Positions 33,899-42,931 of a stretch of 59,715 bases of DNA are shown here, piece after piece (position 1 is the first letter of the stretch; every line of letters begins with the position of its first letter). The DNA comes from Sphaerotilus sp. (lineage in GTDB: Bacteria; Pseudomonadota; Gammaproteobacteria; Burkholderiales; Burkholderiaceae_C): positions 1-59,715 of the forward strand of contig JAAFKB010000009.1 of assembly GCA_013299055.1 (NCBI GenBank), written 5' to 3'. The translations under genes and the position numbers were made by a program. Below the pieces are notes generated by a model, which worked only from the letters and a program-made list of their open reading frames with translations, made no database searches and was not told the origin of the DNA.

Positions 33899-35052
33899 GG
33901 CTGGCCCTCATCCGCCGAACGGTCGAGCAGGTCCAGCAGCGCCTGCTTGGCCGCCTGTTGATCCGAAGCCAGCAGATCCTCGCGCTTGAACTGGTTCAGG
34001 TCCACGCCAAAGGCGTCGTCCAGAACGTCAGCCAGCAACCGGTTGACCGGAGCCTGGATCGGGTGCGAGCGCACCACGCCGTCGGGATCACGCACCAGCC
34101 GATACGCCTCACCCTCGTGCAGACGGGCCAGCACCAGTGGCGAGTGCGTGGCCACGAAGAAGGTGGTCTTCGGGAAGATCGCCTTCAGTTGCCCCAGGAT
34201 GCGGGACTGCCACTGCGCGTGCAGGTGGCTTTCGATCTCGTCGATGAACACCACGCCGGGAACGTGGCGCAGGTTCACCTCGTTGGTCCACGCGCTGTAG
34301 CCCGCGACGATGCTCTGGATCAGCTTGACCAGCGCGAGGAAGCCGGAGCTGAGTTCGGAGAGTTCGCGGTCCTGGCCTTCGATCTTCAGGAACACGCGCT
34401 CATCGCCGTCGATCTGCAAGCCTTTGGGGTCGATGCGGGCATCCACCTCGTGCAGCGCCTGCATGACGGCGTCGATGTCCACTTGACGCGAATCGGCGGA
34501 CTTCTGGTACAGATTGACCGACTGGGCGCGGGTCACGAACCACTGGCGGCTGTCGTGATTCATGCCGTACTCGCGCAGCCGGTGCTGGGCCAAGGCACTG
34601 AAAGCCTCGTCGAAGTACGCGGCACGTCGGCTTTCGAACGAGCCCAGCTTCAAGTCTTGGTGCTGACCGTCAGCAACATGGGCACGGGCTGTGGCAGACA
34701 GGAACACCACTGGCGTGTCCGTCAATGACTCATCTGTATCACTGCGCTGGAGAGCGTTAAACGCGTACTCTGAAAAACGCAAAGGATGGGGCGGATCGAC
34801 AAGAACAACTGAATTGGCGTGAATGCCTGGGCGCTTCGCAACGTCAAACGCGGCCATCCCTTTGGCCTCTCGAAACGGCTTCGAATAGACCATGAACAGC
34901 AGGTACAGCGCCTCCAGACACTTCGTCTTGCCGACCCCATTCGCACCCAGAAAAGCGAACACACGGCTGCGCGTGTCAAGCCGAAGCTCGACCCGACCGA
35001 CCCCTTGCAGGCCCTCGATCAGCACATGGTTCAGCTTTTCCGGACGCATCAC
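33895..35052 (-). CDS. AAA_21/OLD-like ABC-type ATPase, accessory gene within carAB
   Basis: The 385-residue ATPase is of the RecF/OLD/AAA_21 class, which is often found in phage-defence modules. Walker A is [18 protein letters not shown] (near residue 35), the signature is [13 protein letters not shown], Walker B is [16 protein letters not shown] and the switch His lies in [14 protein letters not shown]. No TOPRIM or nuclease domain is fused; the C-terminus (residues 320-385) is short. It begins in an ATGATG overlapping the carA stop and ends overlapping the small PIN-like gene, so both are embedded in the carAB transcript. Confidence 0.85.
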   Translation of the reverse strand: MMRPEKLNHVLIEGLQGVGRVELRLDTRSRVFAFLGANGVGKTKCLEALYLLFMVYSKPFREAKGMAAFDVAKRPGIHANSVVLVDPPHPLRFSEYAFNALQRSDTDESLTDTPVVFLSATARAHVADGQHQDLKLGSFESRRAAYFDEAFSALAQHRLREYGMNHDSRQWFVTRAQSVNLYQKSADSRQVDIDAVMQALHEVDARIDPKGLQIDGDERVFLKIEGQDRELSELSSGFLALVKLIQSIVAGYSAWTNEVNLRHVPGVVFIDEIESHLHAQWQSRILGQLKAIFPKTTFFVATHSPLVLARLHEGEAYRLVRDPDGVVRSHPIQAPVNRLLADVLDDAFGVDLNQFKREDLLASDQQAAKQALLDLLDRSADEGQP

Positions 35053-36224
35053 GCCGCCTTCTGGGCCGCCATCAACGCCGTGAACCGGTCGAAGAGGTAG
35101 GCGATGTCATGCGGCCCCGGCGACGCTTCCGGGTGGCCCTGGAAGCAGAAGGCTGGCTTGTCGGTGCGCGCCAGTCCCTGCAGCGTGCCGTCGAACAGGC
35201 TCACATGCGTCGGGCGCAGGTTGGCGGGCAGCGTCTCGGCGTCCACAGCAAACCCGTGGTTCTGGCTGGTGATCGACACGCGGCCGGTGTCGAGATCCTT
35301 CACCGGGTGGTTGGCGCCGTGGTGGCCGAACTTCATCTTGAAGGTCTTCGCCCCCGAAGCCAGCGCCATGATCTGGTGGCCCAGGCAGATGCCGAACGTC
35401 GGGATGCCGGTCTCGATCAGCTCGGCCGCCGCCGCGATGGCGTAGTCGCAGGGCTGCGGGTCGCCAGGGCCGTTGGAGAGGAAGATGCCATCCGGCTGGT
35501 AGGCGAGCACGTCGGCAGCCGAGGTCTTCGCCGGCACCACCGTGACCTTGCAACCCCGCTCGGCCAGCATGCGCAGGATGTTGCGCTTGACACCGAAGTC
35601 GTAGGCGACAACGTGGAACTGCGGCGCCGTCTGCACACCGAAACCCGGCTCGCCATTGGCCGCGAAGAGTTGCCACTCGGTCTCGGTCCAGACTTCTGGC
35701 GCACTACGGGTGACGACCTGCGCGAGATCCTGCCCGGCCATGTTCGGTGCGCGGCGGGCCAGCGCGACAGCCTCGTCCACCATCGACTGCGTCACCGCAG
35801 TGCCGGCCGGAAAGGCCATGATGCAGCCGTTCTGGGCACCCTGGGTCCGCAGCACGCGGGTGAGGCGACGGGTGTCGAGGTCGGCGATGGCGACGGTGCC
35901 TTCGCGGACCAGGTACTCCGTCAACGTCATCGACTGGCGGAAGTTGGACGCGCGAACAGGCAGGTCCTTGATGATCAGACCAGCGGCATGGACTTTCGAG
36001 GCCTCGACATCCTGCTCGTTGACGCCGTAGTTGCCGATGTGCGGATACGTGAGGGTCACGATCTGCTGGCAATAGCTGGGGTCAGTGAGGATTTCCTGGT
36101 AGCCGGTGAGCGAGGTGTTGAACACCACTTCACCGACCGTGTGACCGGCGGCGCCGATCGAGGTACCTTGAAAGACTGTGCCGTCTGCGAGTGCGAGGAT
36201 AGCGGGGGGCAGGACGGGCAGCAC
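35049..36224 (-). CDS. carA: Carbamoyl-phosphate synthase small (glutaminase) subunit
   Basis: The 391-residue class I glutamine amidotransferase releases ammonia for CarB. The N-terminal domain contains [20 protein letters not shown]. The glutaminase has the nucleophile in [13 protein letters not shown] and the His-Glu pair in [12 protein letters not shown]. The start is GTG at 36224, with GGAG five bases upstream; upstream in-frame starts give an unrelated N-terminus. The stop overlaps the ATPase start. A TATAAT on the minus strand at 36366-36371 may be its -10. Confidence 0.97.
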   Translation of the reverse strand: MLPVLPPAILALADGTVFQGTSIGAAGHTVGEVVFNTSLTGYQEILTDPSYCQQIVTLTYPHIGNYGVNEQDVEASKVHAAGLIIKDLPVRASNFRQSMTLTEYLVREGTVAIADLDTRRLTRVLRTQGAQNGCIMAFPAGTAVTQSMVDEAVALARRAPNMAGQDLAQVVTRSAPEVWTETEWQLFAANGEPGFGVQTAPQFHVVAYDFGVKRNILRMLAERGCKVTVVPAKTSAADVLAYQPDGIFLSNGPGDPQPCDYAIAAAAELIETGIPTFGICLGHQIMALASGAKTFKMKFGHHGANHPVKDLDTGRVSITSQNHGFAVDAETLPANLRPTHVSLFDGTLQGLARTDKPAFCFQGHPEASPGPHDIAYLFDRFTALMAAQKAA

Positions 36225-36646
36225 GGGAACTCCGGATTGGGCACTCCCAGCGCTGCGTCCGTCCGGACGGGCTCTGCGGATGGAGCACCGGCGACAAGCG
36301 CCATTCCGGACGTGGTGGGACAAGCATGCGACGCTGGGAAGCGTTGTTGGCAGACAAACCTGTGGATTATAGCCGGACGGGGGTTTTCCCGGCCAGCTCA
36401 CCCGCGTACCGCCAAGACGCCCCGTACACGCGCCTGACCCACCCCCGCATTCCAAGGGTGACAGCGGCCGTCGCGGTAAAAATTGACCACCACAGTGCCA
36501 TGGACACCCCTCAATGGGGGAGCCTCCAGCAATGCGGGTGTTTTCATTTCGGGCCAGGTTGTTAAGGTACAGACAGGAAACGACGGAACGCCTCGGCAGC
36601 CCGCCAACTTCCACTTCGCAACACACTCCGACTGGAAAGACACCCC
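36225..36646. promoter_or_regulatory. 422-bp divergent control region between carA and the PEP-CTERM gene
   Basis: No convincing gene is present. On the minus strand TATAAT (36366-36371) is a good -10 for carA and would give a leader of about 135 nt. The leader holds CCGTCCGGACGG-type inverted repeats near 36258-36272. On the + strand CCCCTCAATGGGGG (near 36506-36519) is a small hairpin and CAGGAAAC (near 36573) lies in the leader of the PEP-CTERM gene. I see no clear -24/-12 (sigma-54) promoter, which some PEP-CTERM genes use. Confidence 0.45.
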
Positions 36647-37243
36647 ATGCACAAGACCCTGACTTCGATCGCCGCCGCCCTGCTGCTGACCCTGGGCACC
36701 GGCGCACACGCCCAGAACCTCGTCGTCAACGGCGACTTCGAGCTGCCCGCCTTGGCCACCGATTCGTTCAACACCTACACGAACCTCGGTGGCTACGGCG
36801 CCACGACCTGGGGTTCGGACTCCACCAGCGGCACCCTCAAGATCGTGGACGTGGCGGACAACCAGTTCATGGCCTTCGGCGGCGGCGACTCGGCCTACAC
36901 CGCGTTCGGCGTGAGCACGGGTGGCGCCTACACCCTGAGCTTCGACTACGAGGGCTCCGGCTTCTGGGCCCTGTTCAACCAGGACACCACCAGCTTCGTC
37001 TCCACTGGCCCGCTGGTGCAGTTCAACGGCACGGGCAGCGAAAGCACGGTCCTGAACCTGAACGGTGGCGACAACTACAAGCTGTACTTCGGCTCGGCCG
37101 GTGCCGGTCTGCCGGGCATGACCTCGGGCATGCACCTGGACAACGTCTCCGTCAGCGCCGTGCCGGAACCCGAGACCTACGCCATGCTGGTGGCGGGTCT
37201 GGGCATGCTGGGCTTCATGGGCCGCCGTCGCCAGCAGCGTTGA
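36647..37243 (+). CDS. PEP-CTERM sorted exported protein
   Basis: The 198-residue secreted protein has a signal peptide ([19 protein letters not shown], cut near AHAQ) and a body rich in Gly, Ser, Thr and aromatics, opening [11 protein letters not shown] as in many carbohydrate-binding-like exopolysaccharide-associated proteins. The C-terminal sorting tag is [20 protein letters not shown] followed by the basic RRRQQR. That tag is cut by exosortase/archaeosortase-type enzymes (EpsH), and proteins carrying it are tied to exopolysaccharide or floc formation. No exosortase is in the window. It ends 43 bp before a strong terminator. Confidence 0.92.
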   Translation: MHKTLTSIAAALLLTLGTGAHAQNLVVNGDFELPALATDSFNTYTNLGGYGATTWGSDSTSGTLKIVDVADNQFMAFGGGDSAYTAFGVSTGGAYTLSFDYEGSGFWALFNQDTTSFVSTGPLVQFNGTGSESTVLNLNGGDNYKLYFGSAGAGLPGMTSGMHLDNVSVSAVPEPETYAMLVAGLGMLGFMGRRRQQR

Positions 37244-37282
37244 TCGACAGCCCTGCCCTGCGGTCATGGCACCGCGGGGTTG

Positions 37283-38302
37283 TCAGGCGCCCTGCGGGGC
37301 GCCTTTTTCTTGCCCGTGCTCTTGCCCGTGCGGATGCACGATCACCTTGCCCTTGACCTGCCGCGCCGCCATGCGCTGGATCGCCCCCTGCGCACCGTCC
37401 AGCCCGACACGCTCGCTGATCACCGGACGGATGCGGCCCTCGGCAAACCAGGTGGACAGCTGCTGCATGTTCGCCAGATGCGTCGCAGGATCGCGGCGCA
37501 CCGCATCGCCCCAGAACACGCCCAGGATCGCGCGCTCCTTGAGCAGCGCCAGATTCAGCGGCACCCTGGGAATCGTTCCGGCAGCAAAACCGACCACCAG
37601 ATAGCGCCCGCGCCACGCCGTCGCCCGCAGCGCCGGCTCGGTGTAATCCCCCCCCACCGCGTCGTACACCACCTGAACACCCTGCCCATCCGTCAGCGCA
37701 TCCAGTCGCTTGCGAAAATCCTCGGTGAAGTAGTTGACACACTCGTCCGCACCGACGGACCGGCACAGGTCCAGCTTGTCCTGACTGGATGCAGCGGCAA
37801 TGACCCTGGCACCGAACTGCTTGGCAATCTCGATGGCCGCCAGCCCCACGCCACCGGCGGCGCCCAGCACCAGCAGCGTCTCGCCCGCCTGCAGGCGCGC
37901 CACGTCCTTCAACGCATGCAGGGACGTGCCGTAGGTCAGCACCAGCGCGGCGCCGGAGTCCATGTCCATGCCCTCGGGCAGCGGCATCACCTGGCGGGCG
38001 TTCACCACCGCCTGCTCGGCAAAGGCGCCGTGGCCGCAGAAGCTGATGACGCGGTCGCCGACCTTGGCATGGCGCACGCCCTCGCCCACCGCCTCGACCA
38101 CGCCCGCCAGCTCCGCACCCGGCGAGAATGGCAGCGCTGGCTTGACCTGGTACAGCCCCTGCACGATCAGCGCGTCGGGGAAGTTGACGGCGGCGGATTC
38201 GACCCGGATGCGGACCTCGCCGGGGCCAGGCTCGGGGGTGGCGACGTCCTGCACCTGCAGTTGGTCGATCGGGCCAAAGGATTCACAGATCAGGGCACGC
38301 AT
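37283..38302 (-). CDS. Zinc-free quinone oxidoreductase-like MDR protein
   Basis: The 339-residue NADPH-dependent medium-chain reductase opens MRALICESFGPIDQLQVQDV. It has the GroES-like fold (PGAELAGVVEAVGEGV) and the nucleotide loop VLGAAGGVGLAAIEIAKQFG (near residue 150). Zinc-binding cysteines are absent, as in quinone oxidoreductases. The last residues (a low-complexity tail with two HGQE repeats, ending APQGA) are encoded by the complement of the terminator of the convergent PEP-CTERM gene. It follows crcB on the same strand. Confidence 0.9.
   Translation of the reverse strand: MRALICESFGPIDQLQVQDVATPEPGPGEVRIRVESAAVNFPDALIVQGLYQVKPALPFSPGAELAGVVEAVGEGVRHAKVGDRVISFCGHGAFAEQAVVNARQVMPLPEGMDMDSGAALVLTYGTSLHALKDVARLQAGETLLVLGAAGGVGLAAIEIAKQFGARVIAAASSQDKLDLCRSVGADECVNYFTEDFRKRLDALTDGQGVQVVYDAVGGDYTEPALRATAWRGRYLVVGFAAGTIPRVPLNLALLKERAILGVFWGDAVRRDPATHLANMQQLSTWFAEGRIRPVISERVGLDGAQGAIQRMAARQVKGKVIVHPHGQEHGQEKGAPQGA
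37286..37308 (+). terminator. Rho-independent terminator of the PEP-CTERM gene
   Basis: GGCGCCC and GGGCGCC form a 7-bp GC-rich stem with a four-base loop, followed by TTTTT. It lies inside the end of the convergent quinone oxidoreductase gene and so also encodes that protein's last residues. Confidence 0.9.
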
Positions 38303-38390
38303 GGGCAAGGCTCCTTGGCAGACAGGGTGAGAGGGCAGTGGACACCATCCAGCGCGCAGTCTGCGGGTGCGTCGGGTCCGCGCTTGACTC

Positions 38391-38792
38391 CTACGCGACA
38401 GCGCCACCCAGCACAAGCTGACCCAGCCACCAGCCCAGCGCCACCGCCGCCAGCGCCCCCAGCAGATGCGCCGCACTGTGCAGCACCGCCAGCGGCACCT
38501 GCCCGGCCTGCAGCAACAGCAGCGACTCCCCCGAGAAGGACGAGAACGTCGTCATCCCGCCGAGAAACCCGGTGACGATCAACAGTCTGCCGTTAGTGGC
38601 TTCTGGATGGAAACGGAACCAGACCAGGGCCAAGCCGATCAGGAAGCCGCCGACCACGTTGACGGCGAGCGTGCCGAGAGGAAAACCCGCGACGACGACG
38701 CCCAGCCTCAACCCGGCCTGCCAGCGCAGCAGCGCCCCGAGCGACGCCCCCAGCACCACGCAGGCGGCCTGCAGCAGCGTCGCGTACGCCAC
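38391..38792 (-). CDS. crcB: Fluoride channel CrcB (Fluc)
   Basis: The 133-residue four-helix membrane protein exports fluoride as a dual-topology dimer. Family motifs are LAVNVVGGFLIGLALVW (near residue 40) and FLGGMTTFSSFSGE (near 75), which carries the pore Thr/Ser track and sodium site. It starts 3 bp after moaE, so it shares the molybdopterin operon's transcript. I found no fluoride riboswitch. Confidence 0.93.
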   Translation of the reverse strand: MAYATLLQAACVVLGASLGALLRWQAGLRLGVVVAGFPLGTLAVNVVGGFLIGLALVWFRFHPEATNGRLLIVTGFLGGMTTFSSFSGESLLLLQAGQVPLAVLHSAAHLLGALAAVALGWWLGQLVLGGAVA

Positions 38793-38795
38793 CGT

Positions 38796-39308
38796 TCAGG
38801 CGCCAGCCGCGTTGCCCGAGACGATGCCCCAGCGGTGCAACGCCGCGTCGTCGCTGACGCGGGCGTCGACCCAGCGGGCACCCTCGGGCGTGGTTTCCTT
38901 CTTCCAGAACGGTGCCTCCGACTTGAGGTAGTCCATCAGGAACTCGCACGCCTGGAACGCCTCGCCTCGGTGCATCGACGTGACCGCGACCAGCACGATC
39001 TGGTCGGCGATCTGCAGCGGGCCGACGCGGTGGATGACGCGCACACCACGGAGGTCGAAGCGGCGGAAGGCGTCGTCGATCATCGCCTCGATGCTGCGCT
39101 CGGTCATGCCGGGGTAGTGCTCCAGCTCCATCGCGGTGATGGCGCCGGCGACGGGCTGGCCGGCGTGGCGGTCGCGCACGGTGCCGACGAAGGTGGCGAT
39201 GGCGCCGACGCCCGCGTCCCCTGCGCGCAGGGCGGCGACTTCAGCGGAGAGATCGAAGTCGGCGGTCTGGATGGCGACGCGGGACAGGCGCGGCGTGGTC
39301 GTCGTCAT
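38796..39308 (-). CDS. moaE: Molybdopterin synthase catalytic subunit MoaE
   Basis: The 170-residue MoaE puts sulfur from MoaD thiocarboxylate onto cyclic pyranopterin to form molybdopterin. Typical blocks are GAIATFVGTVRD, ALELEHYPGMTE-like MELEHYPGMTERSI, IHRVGPLQIADQIVLVAV, and the C-terminal APFWKKE, with the catalytic lysines. It sits 3 bp from moaD and crcB on either side. Confidence 0.95.
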   Translation of the reverse strand: MTTTTPRLSRVAIQTADFDLSAEVAALRAGDAGVGAIATFVGTVRDRHAGQPVAGAITAMELEHYPGMTERSIEAMIDDAFRRFDLRGVRVIHRVGPLQIADQIVLVAVTSMHRGEAFQACEFLMDYLKSEAPFWKKETTPEGARWVDARVSDDAALHRWGIVSGNAAGA

Positions 39309-39311
39309 GGC

Positions 39312-39575
39312 TCAGCCCCCGGTGACGGGCGGAAAGAACGCGACTTCGGCGCCGGACGTGAGTTCGGCCGACTCGGCGCACATGGTCTGGTCGAGCGCCG
39401 CCCGCAGCGCCCTGCCTCGCGCCAGCGCACCCGCGTAGGGTTCGCCACGGGCGATGAGCTGGTCGCGCAACTGGCCGACCGTCAGCGGCGCGTCGAGCGT
39501 CACGGCCTCGCCAGTGCCGAGCGATTCGCGCAACGAAGCGAAATAACGGATCTGGATCTGGATCTGCATGGTCAT
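39312..39575 (-). CDS. moaD: Molybdopterin synthase sulfur carrier MoaD
   Basis: The 87-residue ubiquitin-like protein (IQIRYFASLRESLGTGEAVTL) ends in the Gly-Gly tail VTGG, which is adenylated and thiocarboxylated. It overlaps the moeA stop (ATGA) and lies 3 bp before moaE. Confidence 0.95.
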   Translation of the reverse strand: MTMQIQIQIRYFASLRESLGTGEAVTLDAPLTVGQLRDQLIARGEPYAGALARGRALRAALDQTMCAESAELTSGAEVAFFPPVTGG

Positions 39576-40870
39576 CCCAGTTCACTCAGCGGCACGAACC
39601 GCACGGTCTCACCGCGGGCGATCACCTGCCCCGCCGCGACATCGACCAGCCCGTCGGCCCACACCGCGGAGGTCAGCACGCCGGAACTCTGGTTCGGGAA
39701 CAGCGTGACGCCACCCTCGGCGTTGACCTGGGCGCGCAGGAACTCGCGGCGGCGATCGGGCTTGGGCCAGTCGAAATCGGCCCGCAAGGGATAGCTGCGC
39801 GGCGCCAGATCGGCCTCGGGCACCCCCTGCAGCCGCAGCAGCACCGGCCGCACCGTCAGCAGGAAGGTCACGAAACTCGACACCGGATTGCCTGGCAGGC
39901 CGAGGAACCACGCCTGGCTGCCATCCCCGCGCCGCACCGTGCCGAACGCCAGCGGCTTGCCCGGCTTCATCGCGATCTGCCAGAGGTCGAGCCGCCCTTG
40001 CGCCTGCACGGCGGGGCGCAGGTGGTCTTCCTCGCCCATCGAGACACCGCCCGAGGTGAGGATCAGGTCGCAGCCGGTCGCCGCTGTGCGCAGGGCGTCG
40101 CGGGTGGCGTCGAGCCGGTCGGGAACGATGCCGAGGTCTTGCACGTCGCAGCCCATCGCCTGCACGAGACCGCGCAGCGTGTAGCGGTTGGAGTTGTAGA
40201 TCGCGCCGGGGCGCATCTGCTCGGGGGCGACCTCGCCGGGCATCACCAGTTCGTCGCCGGTCGAGAACACGGCGACACGCGGGCGGCGGGCCACCTGCAG
40301 CGTCGCGGCGCCGACCGAGGCCGCAAGGCCCAGCGCCGCGGGCGTCAGCCGCGTGCCCGCGGCGAGCACGACGGCGCCGCGCTGCACGTCCTCGCCACGG
40401 CGGCGGATCCACTGTCCAGCCGGCGGCACGAGCTGGACGCGCACGCTGCCCAGCCCGTCGCCCGGCACGGCTTCGCACTGTTCCTGCATCACGACGACAT
40501 CGGCGCCGAGCGGCACCTGCGCCCCGGTGAAGATGCGCACCGCCGTGCCCGGCTGCAGCGGCTGGCCGACGACACCCGCCGGAATGCGCTGGCTCACCGG
40601 CAGCACGGTGCCGGCGGTGGGTACGTCGGCGGCTCGCATCGCGTAGCCGTCCATCGAGGTGTTGTCGGCGGGCGGCACGTCCAGCAGCGAGCGCACGTCC
40701 TCGGCGAGCACGCGGCCGAGCGCGTCGAAGGTGGAGACCGTCTCCGCCTGCGTGGCGCACGAGGCCGACACGGCGCCGAGCAGGTTCGCCAGCGCGTCGT
40801 CGAGGCTTTGCAGCACCGGGCGACGTGGCGCAGCGGCGGGATCAGCGGGATTCAGGGGCGCGGTAGCCAT
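39572..40870 (-). CDS. moeA: Molybdopterin molybdenumtransferase MoeA
   Basis: The 432-residue enzyme inserts molybdate into adenylylated molybdopterin. Family marks are NTSMDGYAMRAAD, RIFTGAQVPLGADVVVMQE, ILTSGGVSMGEEDHLRP (MPT-binding MoCF domain), and GLPGNPVSSFVTF. I chose the start MATAPLNPADP, which overlaps the mobB end by 29 bp. It is in the row thrC-mobB-moeA-moaD-moaE. Confidence 0.95.
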   Translation of the reverse strand: MATAPLNPADPAAAPRRPVLQSLDDALANLLGAVSASCATQAETVSTFDALGRVLAEDVRSLLDVPPADNTSMDGYAMRAADVPTAGTVLPVSQRIPAGVVGQPLQPGTAVRIFTGAQVPLGADVVVMQEQCEAVPGDGLGSVRVQLVPPAGQWIRRRGEDVQRGAVVLAAGTRLTPAALGLAASVGAATLQVARRPRVAVFSTGDELVMPGEVAPEQMRPGAIYNSNRYTLRGLVQAMGCDVQDLGIVPDRLDATRDALRTAATGCDLILTSGGVSMGEEDHLRPAVQAQGRLDLWQIAMKPGKPLAFGTVRRGDGSQAWFLGLPGNPVSSFVTFLLTVRPVLLRLQGVPEADLAPRSYPLRADFDWPKPDRRREFLRAQVNAEGGVTLFPNQSSGVLTSAVWADGLVDVAAGQVIARGETVRFVPLSELG

Positions 40871-41390
40871 AGCGTTGCGGATCGCTTCGCAGGAAAGCGG
40901 CCACCGACGCCGGATCGTCCAGATCCAGCACCGGCAGGCCAGTGGGTTGGGGCACGGTGTCGGCCTGCGGACGGGCCACCGCGACGACAAACGGATCGTT
41001 CGGGTACGCGACCGGCGCGCCGTGGGCCGCCCGCCAGACCTCGACCTTGGGCAGGTCGGCGTGCTTGAAGCCTTCGACGATCACCCAGTGCTCGGCGCCG
41101 AACGCGCTCAGGTCACTGAGTTCGGCGATGAGCTGGTGGACGGACAGATCCGCCTCGACCTCGAACTCGCGCATGACCGCCAGCCGATGCCGGTTCGCCA
41201 CCAGCACCTCGAAGGCGCCGGCCTCGCGGTGGCGGTGGCTGTCCTTGCCGGGACGGTCGATGTCGAAACGCTTGTGGGCGTGCTTGACCACCGAGACGCG
41301 GCAGCCCTGCGCCTTGAGTGCGCGGATCAGGCCCTCGCCCAGCGTGGTCTTGCCCGAGCCGGAGGCGCCGCAGAGACCGACGACGTTCAC
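40842..41390 (-). CDS. mobB: Molybdopterin-guanine dinucleotide biosynthesis adaptor MobB
   Basis: The 182-residue GTP-binding protein has its P-loop in VGLCGASGSGKTTLGEGLI, followed by VSVVKHAHKRFDIDRPGKDSH, the usual MobB block. It assists MobA in forming the dinucleotide cofactor; mobA is not in this window. It overlaps the thrC stop by 4 bp (ATGA). Coupling to thrC is known in Burkholderiales. Confidence 0.93.
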   Translation of the reverse strand: MNVVGLCGASGSGKTTLGEGLIRALKAQGCRVSVVKHAHKRFDIDRPGKDSHRHREAGAFEVLVANRHRLAVMREFEVEADLSVHQLIAELSDLSAFGAEHWVIVEGFKHADLPKVEVWRAAHGAPVAYPNDPFVVAVARPQADTVPQPTGLPVLDLDDPASVAAFLRSDPQRYGYRAPESR

Positions 41391-42805
41391 AGCGGGACGT
41401 GGTCGCGGACGTACTGCTGGACCACCGCCGTGTCGGCCGGCACGACGTGGAACCGCTTCGGGCGCGACTCCAGATCGGCGAGTGCGGCCGGGCGCGGCGC
41501 GTGGACATCCGGTCCGAGGGCTTCAGCGATCGTGGTCTCGAACTTGGCCGGCAGCGCGGTCTCCAGCACGATCATCGGCACGCCGTCCTCGCACAGCTCG
41601 CGGGCCACCTTCACGCCATCGGCGGTGTGGGTGTCGATCAGCACGCCCTGGCCTTCGTAGGTCGCACGGATCGTCTGGAGGCGGTCGGTGTGGGTCGAGC
41701 GGCCGGACTGGAAGCCGTAGCCTTGGATGCGGGCGAATTCCTCCGGGGACACGGTGAACACGCCTTCGCAGCGCAGCGCGTCGCCGAACAGGGACTTGGT
41801 GCGGGCGCCATCACGGCCGAGCAGATCGAACACGAACCGCTCGAAGTTCGACGCCTTGCTGATGTCCATCGACGGGCTGGACGTTTCCCAGGTCTCGCTG
41901 CTGCCACGCACGCGGTAGGTGCCGGTACGGAAGAACTCCTCCAGCACGTTGTTCTCGTTGGTGGCGACGACGAGGTGCTTGACCGGCAGGCCCATCATCC
42001 GCGCCACATGGCCGGCGCAGACGTTGCCGAAGTTGCCGGACGGGACCGTGAAGCTGACCTGCTCGTCGTTCGAGGTGGTGGCCTGGAAGTAGCCGGCGAA
42101 GTAGTAGACGACCTGCGCCAGCAGCCGCGCCCAGTTGATCGAGTTGACGGTGCCGATGCGGTAGGCGCGCTTGAACGCCAGGTCGTTCGAGACCGCCTTG
42201 ACGATGTCCTGGCAGTCGTCGAACACGCCTTCGACGGCGAGGTTGTGGATGTTCTCGTCCTGCAGGCTGAACATCTGCGCCTGCTGGAACGGGCTCATGC
42301 GGCCGTGGGGCGAGAGCATGAACACACGCACGCCGGCCTTGCCGCGCATCGCGTATTCGGCCGCGCTGCCGGTGTCGCCGGAGGTGGCGCCGAGGATGTT
42401 GAGCTGCTCGCCGCGGCGGCCGAGTTCGTACTCGAACAGGTGGCCCAGCAGCTGCATCGCCATGTCCTTGAAGGCCAGCGTCGGGCCGTTCGACAGCGAC
42501 TCCAGGCACAGGCCCGGCTCCAGCGGCTTCAGCGGGACGATGGCCTCGGTGCCGAAGACATCCGCCGTGTAGGTCTTGCGGGTCAGGGCGCGCAGGTCGT
42601 CGGCCGGGATGTCGTCGATGTAGCGCGACAGGATCTCGAAGGCGAGATCGGGGTAGGACAGGCCACGCCAGCGGGCGAGCGTGGCAGCGTCGATCCGGGG
42701 GTAGGCGACGGGCAGGTAGAGGCCGCCGTCCGGGGCGAGGCCCTCCAGCAGGATCTCGCAGAAACGGCGCTCGGTCTGGTCGCCTCGGGTGCTGATGTAG
42801 TTCAT
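41387..42805 (-). CDS. thrC: Threonine synthase
   Basis: The 472-residue PLP enzyme makes threonine from O-phosphohomoserine. It opens MNYISTRGDQTERRFCEIL and has the PLP lysine in NGPTLAFKDMAMQ (near residue 110), and the blocks GATSGDTGSAAEYA and FTVPSGNFGNVCAGH. The length is that of the proteobacterial class (about 470-480). hom, which usually precedes it, is absent; the radical-SAM gene lies 126 bp upstream instead. Confidence 0.97.
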   Translation of the reverse strand: MNYISTRGDQTERRFCEILLEGLAPDGGLYLPVAYPRIDAATLARWRGLSYPDLAFEILSRYIDDIPADDLRALTRKTYTADVFGTEAIVPLKPLEPGLCLESLSNGPTLAFKDMAMQLLGHLFEYELGRRGEQLNILGATSGDTGSAAEYAMRGKAGVRVFMLSPHGRMSPFQQAQMFSLQDENIHNLAVEGVFDDCQDIVKAVSNDLAFKRAYRIGTVNSINWARLLAQVVYYFAGYFQATTSNDEQVSFTVPSGNFGNVCAGHVARMMGLPVKHLVVATNENNVLEEFFRTGTYRVRGSSETWETSSPSMDISKASNFERFVFDLLGRDGARTKSLFGDALRCEGVFTVSPEEFARIQGYGFQSGRSTHTDRLQTIRATYEGQGVLIDTHTADGVKVARELCEDGVPMIVLETALPAKFETTIAEALGPDVHAPRPAALADLESRPKRFHVVPADTAVVQQYVRDHVPL

Positions 42806-42931
42806 GGGGTATCGGGGGGCATCGCCGCGGGCCGCGCGTGGGCGCTGGCCCGCAGGTTCTGGAAATCGGCAGGCAGCGGCAATTGTCGCATCGTCCACCT
42901 CCAGTCCGGTGACAGGGCCTGCCCGCGCACG

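Noticed and set aside
38303-38390. Fluoride riboswitch near crcB
   Set aside because: crcB starts 3 bp after moaE, so there is no room for a riboswitch before it, and the 88-bp gap after it shows no matching fold.
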